A DNA stretch of 41,745 bases from a virus, in the IMG/VR virus record IMGVR_UViG_3300046694_000138, positions 1-41,745 of that record. One strand, given 5' to 3'. Position numbers and translations under genes: made by a program. Below the pieces are notes generated by a model. The model searched no databases, was not told where the DNA came from, and saw only the letters and a program-made list of their open reading frames with translations. Each line of letters opens with the position of its first letter. Within the stretch, counting starts at the first letter, position 1. This document shows, piece after piece, positions 15,798 to 23,257 of the stretch.

Positions 15798-16046
15798 ATG
15801 ACAGCACAAGAGTTCTACAAGAAATACGGCCGCAAGGTCGTGCGCGAGGTTTGCGAGAAGGTCGGTATCCGCGAGGTGTACTGGAACAACATCAAGAACC
15901 TTCACACGACCGTCAGCGTCCATCGTGCGCTCGAACTGGCGAAGGCCAGCTACGAAGTGACCGGCGATCCGATGACCGTTGTTGACCTTCTCCGTCTGCG
16001 CGATCTGCCGTCGACCATCGTTGGCAGCGCCAGGGGCGATAAGTGA
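15798..16046 (+). CDS. Cro-like DNA-binding protein
   Basis: The 82-residue protein starts 9 bases after a strong GGAGGG site. It has a short helix-turn-helix-like N-terminal half (QEFYKKYGRKVVREVCEKVGIREVYWNNIKN) with LHTTVSVHRALELAKAS following, as in Cro/YdaS-type phage regulators. It is the first gene of the rightward early operon and is divergent from the repressor. The replication gene begins with a GTG overlapping its stop. The Cro role is inferred from position and size. Confidence 0.7.
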   Translation: MTAQEFYKKYGRKVVREVCEKVGIREVYWNNIKNLHTTVSVHRALELAKASYEVTGDPMTVVDLLRLRDLPSTIVGSARGDK

Positions 16047-16816
16047 GCAACGGCCTGTTATTCGACGAACCTATTTTGACGGTCCAACCCGTCGTCGCGA
16101 TGGCGCTCGGCCTGAACGAAGCCATTGCTTTGCAGCAGATCAACTACTGGATGGCGCGAACCAACAACGTCCGCAATGGACGGAAGTGGGTCTACAACAG
16201 CATCGCAGAATGGTCGAAGCAGTTCCCCTTCTGGAGCCCCTCGACGGTCAAGCGCACCTTCGCATCCCTTGAGAGCGCAGGAGTTCTGGTGTCGGATTGC
16301 TTCAATGCCGACAAGCTTGATCACTCAAAGTGGTACTCGATCGACTATGAAAAGTTCGCCGAGATAACAGATCCTGTAATCGCCGCGCGCCGAGCAGACC
16401 TTGAGAAATCGGGCGATACAACGATTGGGTCAAATTGCACCAATCGATTAGGTCAAGCTGACCCAGTGCGTCAGCCCAAGATGACCCAATCTCTATATAG
16501 AACAGAGAATACGTCAGAGATTACTTCAAAAGGCGCGCGTGCCGCGCTTCCTGAATGGCTCGATCCAGATGTATGGGCTGAGTGGGTACAGCACCTCAAG
16601 GAGAAGCGCATCAGGGTAACGCCTAGCAGCGGGAAGAAGGCGATCGAGAGGCTGGCGCGTTATAAAGAGCAGGGGTTCCCTCCGAAGGCCGTCATTGATC
16701 ACTGTATTGCAGGCAACTATCAAGGCCTTTTTCCGCCCAAAAGTGATCCGACTAATGTATCATCTAAGCATCCGAAAAGTCTTAACGACATGGACTACTC
16801 GGCCGATCTTTTCTGA
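16043..16816 (+). CDS. Phage replication initiator (O-like replisome organiser)
   Basis: A GTG start overlaps the TGA of the Cro-like gene. The N-terminal part of the 257-residue protein (LNEAIALQQINYWM, WVYNSIAEWSKQFPFWSPSTVKRTFASLESAGVLV) is a winged-helix domain seen in phage replication proteins that bind the origin. The central part is polar and variable. The C-terminal part (LDPDVWAEWVQHLKEKRIRVTPSSGKKAIERL) resembles the region that contacts helicase loaders. The gene directly precedes a DnaC-type loader. An origin for lytic replication is often inside such a gene, but I see no clear iteron array in it. Confidence 0.8.
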   Translation: MSNGLLFDEPILTVQPVVAMALGLNEAIALQQINYWMARTNNVRNGRKWVYNSIAEWSKQFPFWSPSTVKRTFASLESAGVLVSDCFNADKLDHSKWYSIDYEKFAEITDPVIAARRADLEKSGDTTIGSNCTNRLGQADPVRQPKMTQSLYRTENTSEITSKGARAALPEWLDPDVWAEWVQHLKEKRIRVTPSSGKKAIERLARYKEQGFPPKAVIDHCIAGNYQGLFPPKSDPTNVSSKHPKSLNDMDYSADLF

Positions 16817-16860
16817 CGCGATCTGTAACAAAGTGTTGCTAAAAAACAAAGGAATCGAGA

Positions 16861-17670
16861 ATGAATGCCGTCAATGCATCATTAAGCACTTCCTCCGAAG
16901 AGGGGATGTGCTCAAAACATGGTCAGTTCTACATCCGATCGATCAACCTTGGATGGCGTACTACGGTGCTCGACAAGTGCCCTAAGTGCGTGCGCGAAGA
17001 GTCCGATGCTGAACTCGCTGCTATCGAAGCGAAGGAACGCGCAGAGCGCCAGGCGAAGATCGATGCGCGGCTGAATCAAGCGGGTATCCCTGCTCTCTTC
17101 CGTGATCGCACGTTTGCCAACTACAAATGCAAGACGCAAGCGCAGGAACTAGCTTGGGAGCGGTTCCACAGCTTTGCTGCGAGCTTCCGCAACCATCTGA
17201 AGTCAGGCACCGTGCTTGTCGGCATGGGTAAGGTCGGCACCGGGAAATCTCACCTTGCATGTGCCGTCGCGAACGACGTCATGGCGCGTGGTTATACCGC
17301 GTATTACACGTCGACCGCCCGACTGTTTACCAAGATCCGCGGAACATGGGCGAAGTCGTCCGAGATCAGCGAAGAACAGTTGCTGCGCCAGTTCGAGCAG
17401 ATCGACTTGATGATCCTCGACGAAGTCGGCCTGCAACGTGGCACGGACGACGAACAGCGCACGCTCCACGAGCTGCTAGAGGCTCGCCGGCTGAACTGCA
17501 AGCCCACTATCCTGCTGACGAACCTCGACGGGGCCAATCTCAAGGGCTATCTCGGCGAGCGGTTCCTCGACCGTCTGAGCGAGTCAGGCGTCAGCGTCAA
17601 ATTCGACTGGGAAAGCCACCGCAAGCAATCGCGCGACGTCGGCGGACTCGACAACATGGAGGCCGCGTGA
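16861..17670 (+). CDS. DnaC-like helicase loader ATPase
   Basis: The 269-residue AAA+ protein has a P-loop GKVGTGKSH at about residues 123-131, a Walker B region LMILDEVG and a sensor segment ILLTNLDG, followed by LGERFLDRLSE with the arginine typical of DnaC/IstB loaders. The N-terminus carries a Cys/His cluster (CSKHG and CPKC) that may bind zinc. It loads the host replicative helicase at the origin marked by the upstream initiator. AGGA lies 7 bases before the ATG. Confidence 0.9.
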   Translation: MNAVNASLSTSSEEGMCSKHGQFYIRSINLGWRTTVLDKCPKCVREESDAELAAIEAKERAERQAKIDARLNQAGIPALFRDRTFANYKCKTQAQELAWERFHSFAASFRNHLKSGTVLVGMGKVGTGKSHLACAVANDVMARGYTAYYTSTARLFTKIRGTWAKSSEISEEQLLRQFEQIDLMILDEVGLQRGTDDEQRTLHELLEARRLNCKPTILLTNLDGANLKGYLGERFLDRLSESGVSVKFDWESHRKQSRDVGGLDNMEAA

Positions 17671-18464
17671 CCAGACCATTGATCGTAGTCGCCTACGGCG
17701 GTGGAACCGACTCCACGGCGATGCTGATTGAACTGGTGCGCCAGCAGCGGCCGGTCGACCTAATCCTGTTCGCGGATACGGGCGGAGAGCGTCCGGAAAC
17801 GTATCGCTACATCGACCTTTTTTCAAACTGGCTCGTCGAGCGCGGCTATCCCGAAATCCAGATTGTGCGCAAGGTTCGCAAGACGGGCGAGGTTCACACC
17901 CTAGAGCAGAACTGCCTCGAAGCGAAGATGCTCCCGTCGATCGCCTACGGCTTCAAGTCCTGCTCGCAGAAATTCAAGATTCAGCCGCAGGACAAGTTTT
18001 GCAACAACTGGCAACCTGCGCGCGACGAATGGGCCGCAGGCCGCAAGGTCGTGAAGCTGATCGGATACGACGCAGGCGAGGAGCGCCGCGCGAAGATTCT
18101 GGAGGACGACAAATACACGTTCGAATACCCGCTGATTGCGTGGGGATGGGAGCGCGACGAGTGCATCGCTGCGATCCGCGCGGCCGGCCTGCCGCTACCC
18201 GGCAAGTCTGCCTGTTTCTTCTGCCCTTCCGCGCGCAAGAACGAAATCATGCTGCTGAGGCGCCAACATCCCGACCTCGCTGCGCGCGCTGTCCGCATGG
18301 AACAGAACGCCGAACTCACGACGGTGCAGGGATTGGGGCGACGGTTCGCATGGGGCGACCTGTTCGCCGCTGACGATGCACAAGCAAAGATGTTCCCTGA
18401 AAGCCTGATCGACCAGTCGTGCGGATGCTACGACGGCGAATACGAAGAAATGGAGGCCGCATGA
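17667..18464 (+). CDS. PAPS-reductase-like ATP pyrophosphatase
   Basis: I chose the GTG at 17667, which overlaps the TGA of the loader gene as GTGA. The 265 residues open with IVVAYGGGTDSTAM, the PP-loop (SGGxDS type) that binds and adenylates substrates. Then come FADTGGERPETY and Cys-containing FKSCSQKFK, and a GKSACFFCPSARKNEI motif near residue 185-200. These mark the phage branch of the PAPS reductase/adenine nucleotide alpha-hydrolase family. Sulfate reduction is unlikely in a phage replication operon. Nucleic-acid sulfur modification or use of an ATP-activated intermediate is more plausible, but that is inference. Confidence 0.83.
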   Translation: MTRPLIVVAYGGGTDSTAMLIELVRQQRPVDLILFADTGGERPETYRYIDLFSNWLVERGYPEIQIVRKVRKTGEVHTLEQNCLEAKMLPSIAYGFKSCSQKFKIQPQDKFCNNWQPARDEWAAGRKVVKLIGYDAGEERRAKILEDDKYTFEYPLIAWGWERDECIAAIRAAGLPLPGKSACFFCPSARKNEIMLLRRQHPDLAARAVRMEQNAELTTVQGLGRRFAWGDLFAADDAQAKMFPESLIDQSCGCYDGEYEEMEAA

Positions 18465-18754
18465 GCATGGCAGCAATTACCGCATATCTCGACGACAAGC
18501 CTAACGGCGCGACGCCCGAGGAAATCGCAGAGCATGCCGGACTGTGCATGTACAACATCAGCCGCTCGCTCGGCGTGATGCTCACCCAAGGCCGCGTAGA
18601 GCGCTTAGACGGCGACGAGACGAAGCGCATCGGCTGCGCCTTCCGTCTGGTGAAGATCTACCGCGCGAGCGTCTACAAGGGCGAGGAAACGCTGGCAGCA
18701 ATGCAGGCAGTCTGCCGCGCTCGGCTGATGGGCGAACAGATGGAGGCGGCATGA
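18461..18754 (+). CDS. Small winged-helix protein
   Basis: ATGA overlap with the pyrophosphatase gene indicates coupled translation. The 97 residues contain a winged-helix pattern: AITAYLDDKPNGATPEEIAEHAGLCMYNISRSLGVMLTQGRVERL, followed by a beta-wing. It may bind DNA at a regulatory or repair site. The coupling suggests it works with the upstream enzyme. Confidence 0.72.
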   Translation: MSMAAITAYLDDKPNGATPEEIAEHAGLCMYNISRSLGVMLTQGRVERLDGDETKRIGCAFRLVKIYRASVYKGEETLAAMQAVCRARLMGEQMEAA

Positions 18755-18972
18755 GCAAATACGCAGTAGGCGAGCGCTGGTATTGCGATCGAAGCGTTGG
18801 CGGGAATCCGTACAACAGGCCGCCATTCTATTTCGTGATCGCCGAGGCATCGCGACCGGGATACAAGATGTGCCGCGTTGAAGTCGCGGGGCATCTTGAG
18901 GCGTTCGGGTATGAGTACAGCCACAAGCACCTGAAGAAATACGCCGTCCACGTCCCGAAGGAGGTCGCATGA
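18751..18972 (+). CDS. Hypothetical small protein
   Basis: The 73 residues start with an ATGA overlap to the previous gene. The sequence is beta-rich and aromatic (VGERWYCDRSVGG, PPFYFVIAEASRPGYKMCRVEV), suggesting a small barrel of SH3 type, but no family is recognised. It is the third gene in a run of ATGA-coupled genes. Confidence 0.65.
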   Translation: MSKYAVGERWYCDRSVGGNPYNRPPFYFVIAEASRPGYKMCRVEVAGHLEAFGYEYSHKHLKKYAVHVPKEVA

Positions 18973-19073
18973 GCCCAGCTCTCGCGTATTGGATGTTCTT
19001 TCAAGTAATGGCGCGCGCCTGGTTCCCGGCGCCGAAGCCGGATGTGGCAGAACGCACGAAAAATATCCAATAA
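18969..19073 (+). CDS. Tiny coupled open reading frame
   Basis: The frame encodes 34 residues beginning SPALAYWMFFQVMARAWFPAP, moderately hydrophobic. The ATGA overlap with the upstream gene is the main support. It ends 4 bases before the -35 box of the next promoter. Confidence 0.45.
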   Translation: MSPALAYWMFFQVMARAWFPAPKPDVAERTKNIQ

Positions 19074-19077
19074 ACGC

Positions 19078-19106
19078 TTGCACTACTGATACTGTTGTCG
19101 TATTCT
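19078..19106 (+). promoter_or_regulatory. Early promoter with shared operator-like spacer
   Basis: TTGCAC (19078-19083), a 17-base spacer containing ACTGATACTGT, then TATTCT (19101-19106). It drives the gene at 19150. The spacer motif recurs at 14050 and 24453 and, on the other strand, at 15674. Confidence 0.72.
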
Positions 19107-19149
19107 TTAGTCACAGCAGCACACAACCACAACGGAAGGAAAGGAAACC

Positions 19150-19539
19150 ATGAACACGCTGAACCAAGCAGGCAAAGGCTTATTACGCACTCTGACCAGC
19201 TTCCGCCCGCAACAAGCGCCTGTTGCGCGCAAAAATTTGTCCGCGATTGATCCGACAGTTGGTAGCATTCCCGCAGCGGTTTTCATGACCGAACTGCGCA
19301 AGGCCGGCGACGAGCACATCTGCCCGATCGCCGAGCTGATCGAGATCCACAAGCAATCGCAGATCGCCGAGAAGGCTGCGGACATGTACGCCCTTCTGAT
19401 GAACCTGGACCTGGAATGGCCGGTGTTCGCTGCCAAGTATCCCGAAGCCGCCGCTGATGGCTGGCTCGCCCTCCTTGTGAACCGTGCGCGCGTCCTGCGC
19501 GATCAGATCGACGAAATCAGCCATGCGAACCGTAATTGA
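19150..19539 (+). CDS. Hypothetical early protein
   Basis: The 129 residues have a basic N-terminus (GLLRTLTSFRPQQAPVARKNL) and a helical acidic remainder (AELIEIHKQSQIAEKAADMYALLMNLDLEWPVFAAKYPE, WLALLVNRARVLRDQIDEI). GGAAGGAAAGGAAA precedes the ATG, a very strong ribosome site. It is first in the recombination operon. No family is recognised. Confidence 0.72.
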   Translation: MNTLNQAGKGLLRTLTSFRPQQAPVARKNLSAIDPTVGSIPAAVFMTELRKAGDEHICPIAELIEIHKQSQIAEKAADMYALLMNLDLEWPVFAAKYPEAAADGWLALLVNRARVLRDQIDEISHANRN

Positions 19540-19615
19540 GACGTTGATCGCGGCTGTCCTGACGCTCGGCTATGGAGCGTGGGCGGCAGCGCAAGACCTC
19601 GGGGTCTGGCAATGA
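19523..19615 (+). CDS. Tiny membrane or signal-type peptide
   Basis: The frame encodes 30 residues: RTVIETLIAAVLTLGYGAWAA, then a short tail. It overlaps the previous gene by 17 bases and its stop overlaps the next ATG. One hydrophobic helix is visible. Such short membrane peptides are common in phage early operons. Support is modest. Confidence 0.45.
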   Translation: MRTVIETLIAAVLTLGYGAWAAAQDLGVWQ

Positions 19616-19881
19616 CAGACGGCGCCGAGTGGCAACAGCAGATCGAATCCGAAGAACACGAGCAACACGAACTGGAGCGACACCATGAGAACAAGCGAGA
19701 GCATCGACAAACTGGCATCTGCGCTTCTGAAAGCGCAACAAGCGATCCGTTTTGCAGCGAAGGACTCGAAGAACCCGCATTTCAAAAACTCGTATGCGGA
19801 TCTGGAGTCGGTGATCGACGCGATCAAGGCGCCGCTGAACGACAACGGGATCGTGTTCCTTCAGTCGCCCTCGCCTTCTGA
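19612..19881 (+). CDS. Possible small charged protein overlapping the ERF gene
   Basis: ATGA coupling to the previous tiny gene supports the start. The first 29 residues are a plausible charged helix (TDGAEWQQQIESEEHEQHELER). The remaining 60 residues are only the out-of-frame reading of the ERF gene and look random, so the protein, if made, may matter mainly as a coupling leader. Confidence 0.3.
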   Translation: MTDGAEWQQQIESEEHEQHELERHHENKREHRQTGICASESATSDPFCSEGLEEPAFQKLVCGSGVGDRRDQGAAERQRDRVPSVALAF

Positions 19882-20317
19882 CGACGGGAAGCTGCACCTG
19901 ACGACGCGCCTGATGCACGAGTCGGGTCAGTGGATGGAGGATACGGCCGTCGCACCGCTGCCGAAGCAAGACCCGCAAGGATTCGGCTCGACGCTGACCT
20001 ACCTGCGCCGCTACAGCCTGTCGGCAGTGACCGGGCTCTACCAGGCAGACGACGACGGTAACGCGGGCTCTGGCGTCGGCGCAAAGCCGGAAGCGAAACC
20101 CGCCCAACCGGCGCAGCAGGGGAACGTGATGGAGGACAGCGACCTCAAGCGTCATATCGCAGAAATCAACAAGTCCGATGACATCGACACGCTAAAGAAG
20201 CGCTTCGCCGTCGCATATCAAGCTGCGCAGAACAGCCATGACAAGGTGGCGGCAGAAATCATCACCGAAGCAAAAGACAACCGTAAGAAGCAACTCTCCG
20301 AACCCGCCACTGCATAA
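19685..20317 (+). CDS. erf: ERF-family single-strand annealing recombinase
   Basis: The 210-residue protein has the ERF core at residues about 8-130: SALLKAQQAIRFAAKDSKNPHFKNSYADLESV, NDNGIVFLQSP, LTTRLMHESGQWMED and the diagnostic DPQGFGSTLTYLRRYSL leading to ADDDGNAG. ERF proteins anneal single strands and in P22 circularise the incoming genome. That role would suit a plasmid-state prophage. A Pro/Ala/Gln linker leads to a helical tail. GGAG lies 8 bases before the ATG. Confidence 0.93.
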   Translation: MRTSESIDKLASALLKAQQAIRFAAKDSKNPHFKNSYADLESVIDAIKAPLNDNGIVFLQSPSPSDDGKLHLTTRLMHESGQWMEDTAVAPLPKQDPQGFGSTLTYLRRYSLSAVTGLYQADDDGNAGSGVGAKPEAKPAQPAQQGNVMEDSDLKRHIAEINKSDDIDTLKKRFAVAYQAAQNSHDKVAAEIITEAKDNRKKQLSEPATA

Positions 20318-20325
20318 GGAAAGAC

Positions 20326-20571
20326 ATGGCATACGACAACACGAACCGCGGCACGCTCGGCAAGAACCAGCGCAAAGAGAAAGACACGCATCCCGAGTAC
20401 GCCGGAAAGATCAACGTAGCAGGCGTCGACTACTGGCTCTCGGCGTGGGTCAAGGAAGGCCCGACGGGCAAGTTCTTCAGCTTGTCAGTGCGCCCGAAGG
20501 ACGAGCAGAAGTCGGGCGTTCCGGCGCCGGCCAATGATCAGTTCCTCGACGATGACTTGCCGCCCTTCTGA
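20326..20571 (+). CDS. Small ssDNA-binding-type protein with an SSB-like acidic tip
   Basis: The 81 residues include KINVAGVDYWLSAWVKEGPTGKFFSLSVRPKDE, an OB-like beta stretch, and end FLDDDLPPF. That ending imitates the C-terminal tip of bacterial SSB (DDDIPF), which recruits repair and replication enzymes. It follows ERF by 8 bases. A single-strand binding helper or a decoy for SSB partners fits. The fold assignment is tentative. Confidence 0.7.
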   Translation: MAYDNTNRGTLGKNQRKEKDTHPEYAGKINVAGVDYWLSAWVKEGPTGKFFSLSVRPKDEQKSGVPAPANDQFLDDDLPPF

Positions 20572-20622
20572 TCGAACAACAACCGCGCCGCTGGCCTAGC
20601 TGGCGGCGCACAGGGGAAAGCA

Positions 20623-20859
20623 ATGAACGCATTAACAGCTTGGTTCCCGAAGCACATCACACCGGCTCACGTCGGCGCATACGAAGTAAGGCTGCGACAG
20701 AACGGCATTCTAGTGAAGTGGTATTCGTGGTGGACGGGCTCACGTTGGAGCCGCACCGCACTGACGCCGGAAGGCGCCGAGTCTTGCAAACATCACATTA
20801 GCGCGCTCGCCATCACGAACGAGGGCTTCGAGTGGCGCGGCACAACCGAGGAGCAATGA
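20623..20859 (+). CDS. Hypothetical protein
   Basis: The 78 residues are tryptophan-rich (AWFPKHITPAHVGAYEVRL, ILVKWYSWWTGSRWSRTAL) with predicted beta strands. GGGGAAAGCA precedes the ATG. Similar short Trp-rich proteins are common in phage early regions. No function is assigned. Confidence 0.68.
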   Translation: MNALTAWFPKHITPAHVGAYEVRLRQNGILVKWYSWWTGSRWSRTALTPEGAESCKHHISALAITNEGFEWRGTTEEQ

Positions 20860-20860
20860 C

Positions 20861-21097
20861 ATGAACAAGACAAACTTAGTCGCAGACATCGACAGCGCAG
20901 CAGCTCGTGCGCAAGCCTTTGAACACGTTCCCGTTACCGTCGTACCACTCGACATAATCCGTGAGCAGATCCGCAGCGCAGAGTACGACATCGCGGAAGC
21001 GACCATGCGGCGCGACATGCTGCGCCTGGTGCTCGATCTGCGCGAGCAGGACGAACTGCAGCGCACGCGCAAGATCCTGTCCGGCTTTTTGAACTAA
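20861..21097 (+). CDS. Hypothetical helical protein
   Basis: The 78 residues include a long helix (IIREQIRSAEYDIAEATMRRDMLRLVLDLREQDELQRTRKIL). It starts one base after the stop of the preceding gene, and the GAGGAG upstream lies inside that gene. No family is recognised. Confidence 0.68.
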   Translation: MNKTNLVADIDSAAARAQAFEHVPVTVVPLDIIREQIRSAEYDIAEATMRRDMLRLVLDLREQDELQRTRKILSGFLN

Positions 21098-21112
21098 GCG
21101 CCAGAGGCCAAG

Positions 21113-21649
21113 ATGAGCAAAGAATTGCCAAGTAGGGAGTACGTCGCAAGCCTGCTGGCCTATGACGCAGAAACAGGCGAGTTTCGGTGGCTTAAGTCAA
21201 GGCAGGGGATTCGAGCCGGGAAAGCTGTTGGGTCCATTCAAACCTTTGGGTACCGGCAAATCACGATTGACCGTAGGCAATACCTGGCGCATCGCATTGC
21301 TTGGCTGCTTACTTACGGCAAATGGCCAGACGGAGTCATTGACCATATAAACGGCGATGGGGACGATAACAGAATTTCGAATCTGCGCGCATGCACGCAA
21401 TCAGAAAATCTGCAAAACACGAAGATCGGAATCAGAAATACGACGGGGATTAAGGGCGTCTCCTGGGATAAAAGCAAAAAAGCTTGGCGATCTGCGGTCA
21501 TGATCAAGGGCCGTTCCGTGTGGGCGGGCTACCACCAGAGCATTGACGATGCGACGCGCGCTGTCATGGAACTTAGAGAAAGACTGCACGGCGAGTTTGC
21601 GAATCATGGCGGCATCAAACTCGATGCAATAGCGGGCGACATCCAATAG
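21113..21649 (+). CDS. HNH homing endonuclease with AP2-like DNA-binding domain
   Basis: In this 178-residue protein the HNH_3 core at about residues 57-100 reads LAHRIAWLLTYGKWPDGVIDHINGDGDDNRISNLR. The AP2-like segment follows as NTTGIKGVSWDKSKKAWRSAVM, ending in RLHGEFANHGG. The pattern closely parallels the 11020-11520 enzyme on the other strand (CHGEFACHG), so the two may share recent ancestry. It interrupts the early operon between a small helical protein and the Gp157 gene. Confidence 0.92.
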   Translation: MSKELPSREYVASLLAYDAETGEFRWLKSRQGIRAGKAVGSIQTFGYRQITIDRRQYLAHRIAWLLTYGKWPDGVIDHINGDGDDNRISNLRACTQSENLQNTKIGIRNTTGIKGVSWDKSKKAWRSAVMIKGRSVWAGYHQSIDDATRAVMELRERLHGEFANHGGIKLDAIAGDIQ

Positions 21650-21668
21650 ATAAATTTTATGCAGAAAT

Positions 21669-21689
21669 GATCCATTAGATGGATCTTTT
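21669..21689 (+). terminator. Short hairpin with T-run after the HNH gene
   Basis: A perfect 7-bp stem GATCCAT/ATGGATC has a 3-base loop (TAG) and is followed by TTTT. It is a weak terminator or an operator. A TATAAA-like -10 at about 21710 suggests that transcription restarts before the Gp157 gene. Confidence 0.5.
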
Positions 21690-21739
21690 GGCTGTAGTAT
21701 CTATAAACCGATGCAGTGAACGGATAACAAGGAACCGAA

Positions 21740-22234
21740 ATGAACGCGCCTCTGTACCAACTAACCGGGGAATTGCTCGCAATCCGCAATGACCTGATGG
21801 ACGCAGGATTCGACGATACGACGATCGAGGACACGCTGGAAGGCTGCGCCGAGGACTTCGACAACAAGGCTGTCGGCTGCGCCCTGATCTCGCGCGAGCT
21901 GGGCGCAAACGCGAAGATGATCCGCGACGCTGCGGCAGAACTCGTCGAGCGCGCACGCAAGATCGAAGCACGCTCCGAGCGCCTGGCGGGATACCTGCAA
22001 ACGAACATGAAAGCCGCGCAACGCCTTCGCATTGAAAACCCATTCGTGACGATTGCCCTGCGCGAAGGCCGCGATGAGTCGGTCGAGATTGAGGATGGCG
22101 TCGAACTCGCCGCGCGTTTCTGCCGCGTCAAGCATGAGCCGAACAAGACCGCAATGAAGGTTGCACTGAAAGCCGGCGTTGAAATTCCCGGCGTTCGCTT
22201 GGTCGTCAAAGACCGCCTCGAAATCCGCGTTTAA
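21740..22234 (+). CDS. Gp157-family phage protein
   Basis: The 164 residues match the siphovirus Gp157 family plan. The N-terminal helix (YQLTGELLAIRNDLMDAGFDDTTIEDTLEG) and the central LISRELGANAKMIRDAAAELVERARKIEARSERLAGYLQTNMKAA form a helical array. A C-terminal beta part reads PFVTIALREG and VKHEPNKTAMKVALKAGVEIPGVRLVVKDRLEIR. The family is linked to phage recombination modules and one member was associated with phage resistance in Streptococcus. AAGGA lies upstream of the ATG. Confidence 0.88.
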   Translation: MNAPLYQLTGELLAIRNDLMDAGFDDTTIEDTLEGCAEDFDNKAVGCALISRELGANAKMIRDAAAELVERARKIEARSERLAGYLQTNMKAAQRLRIENPFVTIALREGRDESVEIEDGVELAARFCRVKHEPNKTAMKVALKAGVEIPGVRLVVKDRLEIRV

Positions 22235-22247
22235 CCAGAGAACCGCC

Positions 22248-22379
22248 ATGTCCACCTCGATCACCGTTTTATCTGGCGGCTATATGGAAATCGCCTGCAT
22301 CGATCCTTGGCTCGCTCCCCTGCTGCGCCACTACGTGATCCGCAGAACGGTGGACTACTCGCGCGTCTGCTGGTGCTGA
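22248..22379 (+). CDS. Hypothetical 43-residue protein
   Basis: The frame begins STSITVLSGGYMEIACIDPWLAPLLRHYV and ends VCWC. A weak AGAGAA site precedes the ATG. The gene fills the gap between the Gp157 gene and the next small gene without overlap. No family is recognised. Confidence 0.5.
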   Translation: MSTSITVLSGGYMEIACIDPWLAPLLRHYVIRRTVDYSRVCWC

Positions 22380-22380
22380 C

Positions 22381-22557
22381 ATGACGGCCGCCGAATGTCT
22401 CGCCAGCTTCATGCAGGCGGTACGTGACGGCCGCCGCGGCGAATATGGTGCCGCTAGGGCGATCGTCGAACGGGTTAGAGGCGCAGGCGGCGATCAGGCA
22501 GCAGAGATCGCAAAGAAAGAACTTTGGTCCTTTATAAAATCAGACCGTAAAGCATGA
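22381..22557 (+). CDS. Hypothetical 58-residue protein
   Basis: The helical sequence includes AAECLASFMQAVRDGRRGEYGAARAIVERV and AAEIAKKELWSFIKSD. It starts one base after the upstream stop, and its own stop overlaps the ATG of the nuclease gene (ATGA), consistent with coupled translation. Confidence 0.58.
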   Translation: MTAAECLASFMQAVRDGRRGEYGAARAIVERVRGAGGDQAAEIAKKELWSFIKSDRKA

Positions 22558-22844
22558 AATACGCAGCCAAAGCAGACCGCAATCAGCCTGAAGTCGTTGC
22601 AGCGTTACGCAAGATCGGCGCGAAGGTTGTCCCGACTCACACAGTCGGACAAGGGTTCCCCGATCTCATCGTCGAATACGGCGGCCGCACGTTTCTGCTT
22701 GAGATAAAGGACGGCGAAAAGCCGCCGAGCGCTCGAAAACTGACGCCGGCGCAGGAAGAATTTCACGCGGCATGGACCGGCGAGATCCATGTCGTCGATT
22801 CGATCGAGCAAGCGATCGCCGTCACGCGAGGGATGGCGTCATGA
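22554..22844 (+). CDS. VRR-NUC family nuclease
   Basis: The 96-residue PD-(D/E)XK nuclease has an N-terminal helix with glutamate (QPEVVAALRKIGAKVV), then GFPDLIVEYGGRTFLLEIKDG, where the Asp and the Glu-x-Lys form the catalytic set. LTPAQEEFHAAW completes the family. Stand-alone phage VRR-NUC proteins act on branched DNA and can stand in for RusA-type resolvases. It lies in the recombination block before NinB. Confidence 0.88.
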   Translation: MKYAAKADRNQPEVVAALRKIGAKVVPTHTVGQGFPDLIVEYGGRTFLLEIKDGEKPPSARKLTPAQEEFHAAWTGEIHVVDSIEQAIAVTRGMAS

Positions 22845-23257
22845 GCGATAAGGTCACGATCTTCCTCAACCGCAGCAACCGCCGCATGGCGGCCGACGCC
22901 GTACACAGCCGGCCAGACGGCCATGTGCTGATCCTTCAGGAATCGACGCGCAGCCTGCCGCAGAACGCCCTGCTGCATCACCTGTTCGGCATCGCCGCCA
23001 AGCACGCCACTTTCCAGAACCGTCGCCTCACCGCTCAACAGTGGAAGGTTCTTTTTGTCAGCGGCCATGCGATCGCAACCGGCATCGGTGCGGACATGGT
23101 TCCGGGGCTCGAAGGCGAGTTCGTGAATATCCGCGAATCGAGCGCGCAAATGGGCGTCCGACGCATGAACAGCCTGATCGAGTACGTGACGGCATATCTA
23201 ACCATCAACGGCATTCCCATGAGTGCCCCGCCAGGCTACGAGGGGTTGGCAGCATGA
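22841..23257 (+). CDS. NinB-like recombination protein
   Basis: The ATG overlaps the previous stop (ATGA). The 138 residues show the NinB/Orf pattern: RSLPQNALLHHLFGIAAKHATFQNRRLTAQQWKVLFVSGHAIATG near the middle and MNSLIEYVTAYLTINGIPMSAPP at the end. Lambda NinB (Orf) is a recombination mediator that binds ssDNA and SSB and can replace RecFOR functions. This fits with ERF and the SSB-tail protein upstream. Confidence 0.87.
   Translation: MSDKVTIFLNRSNRRMAADAVHSRPDGHVLILQESTRSLPQNALLHHLFGIAAKHATFQNRRLTAQQWKVLFVSGHAIATGIGADMVPGLEGEFVNIRESSAQMGVRRMNSLIEYVTAYLTINGIPMSAPPGYEGLAA

Noticed and set aside
17259-17666. Upstream in-frame extension of the PAPS-reductase-like gene
   Set aside because: This part is an out-of-frame reading of the DnaC-like gene. 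The GTG at 17667 has a GTGA overlap and places the PP-loop at the expected N-terminus.
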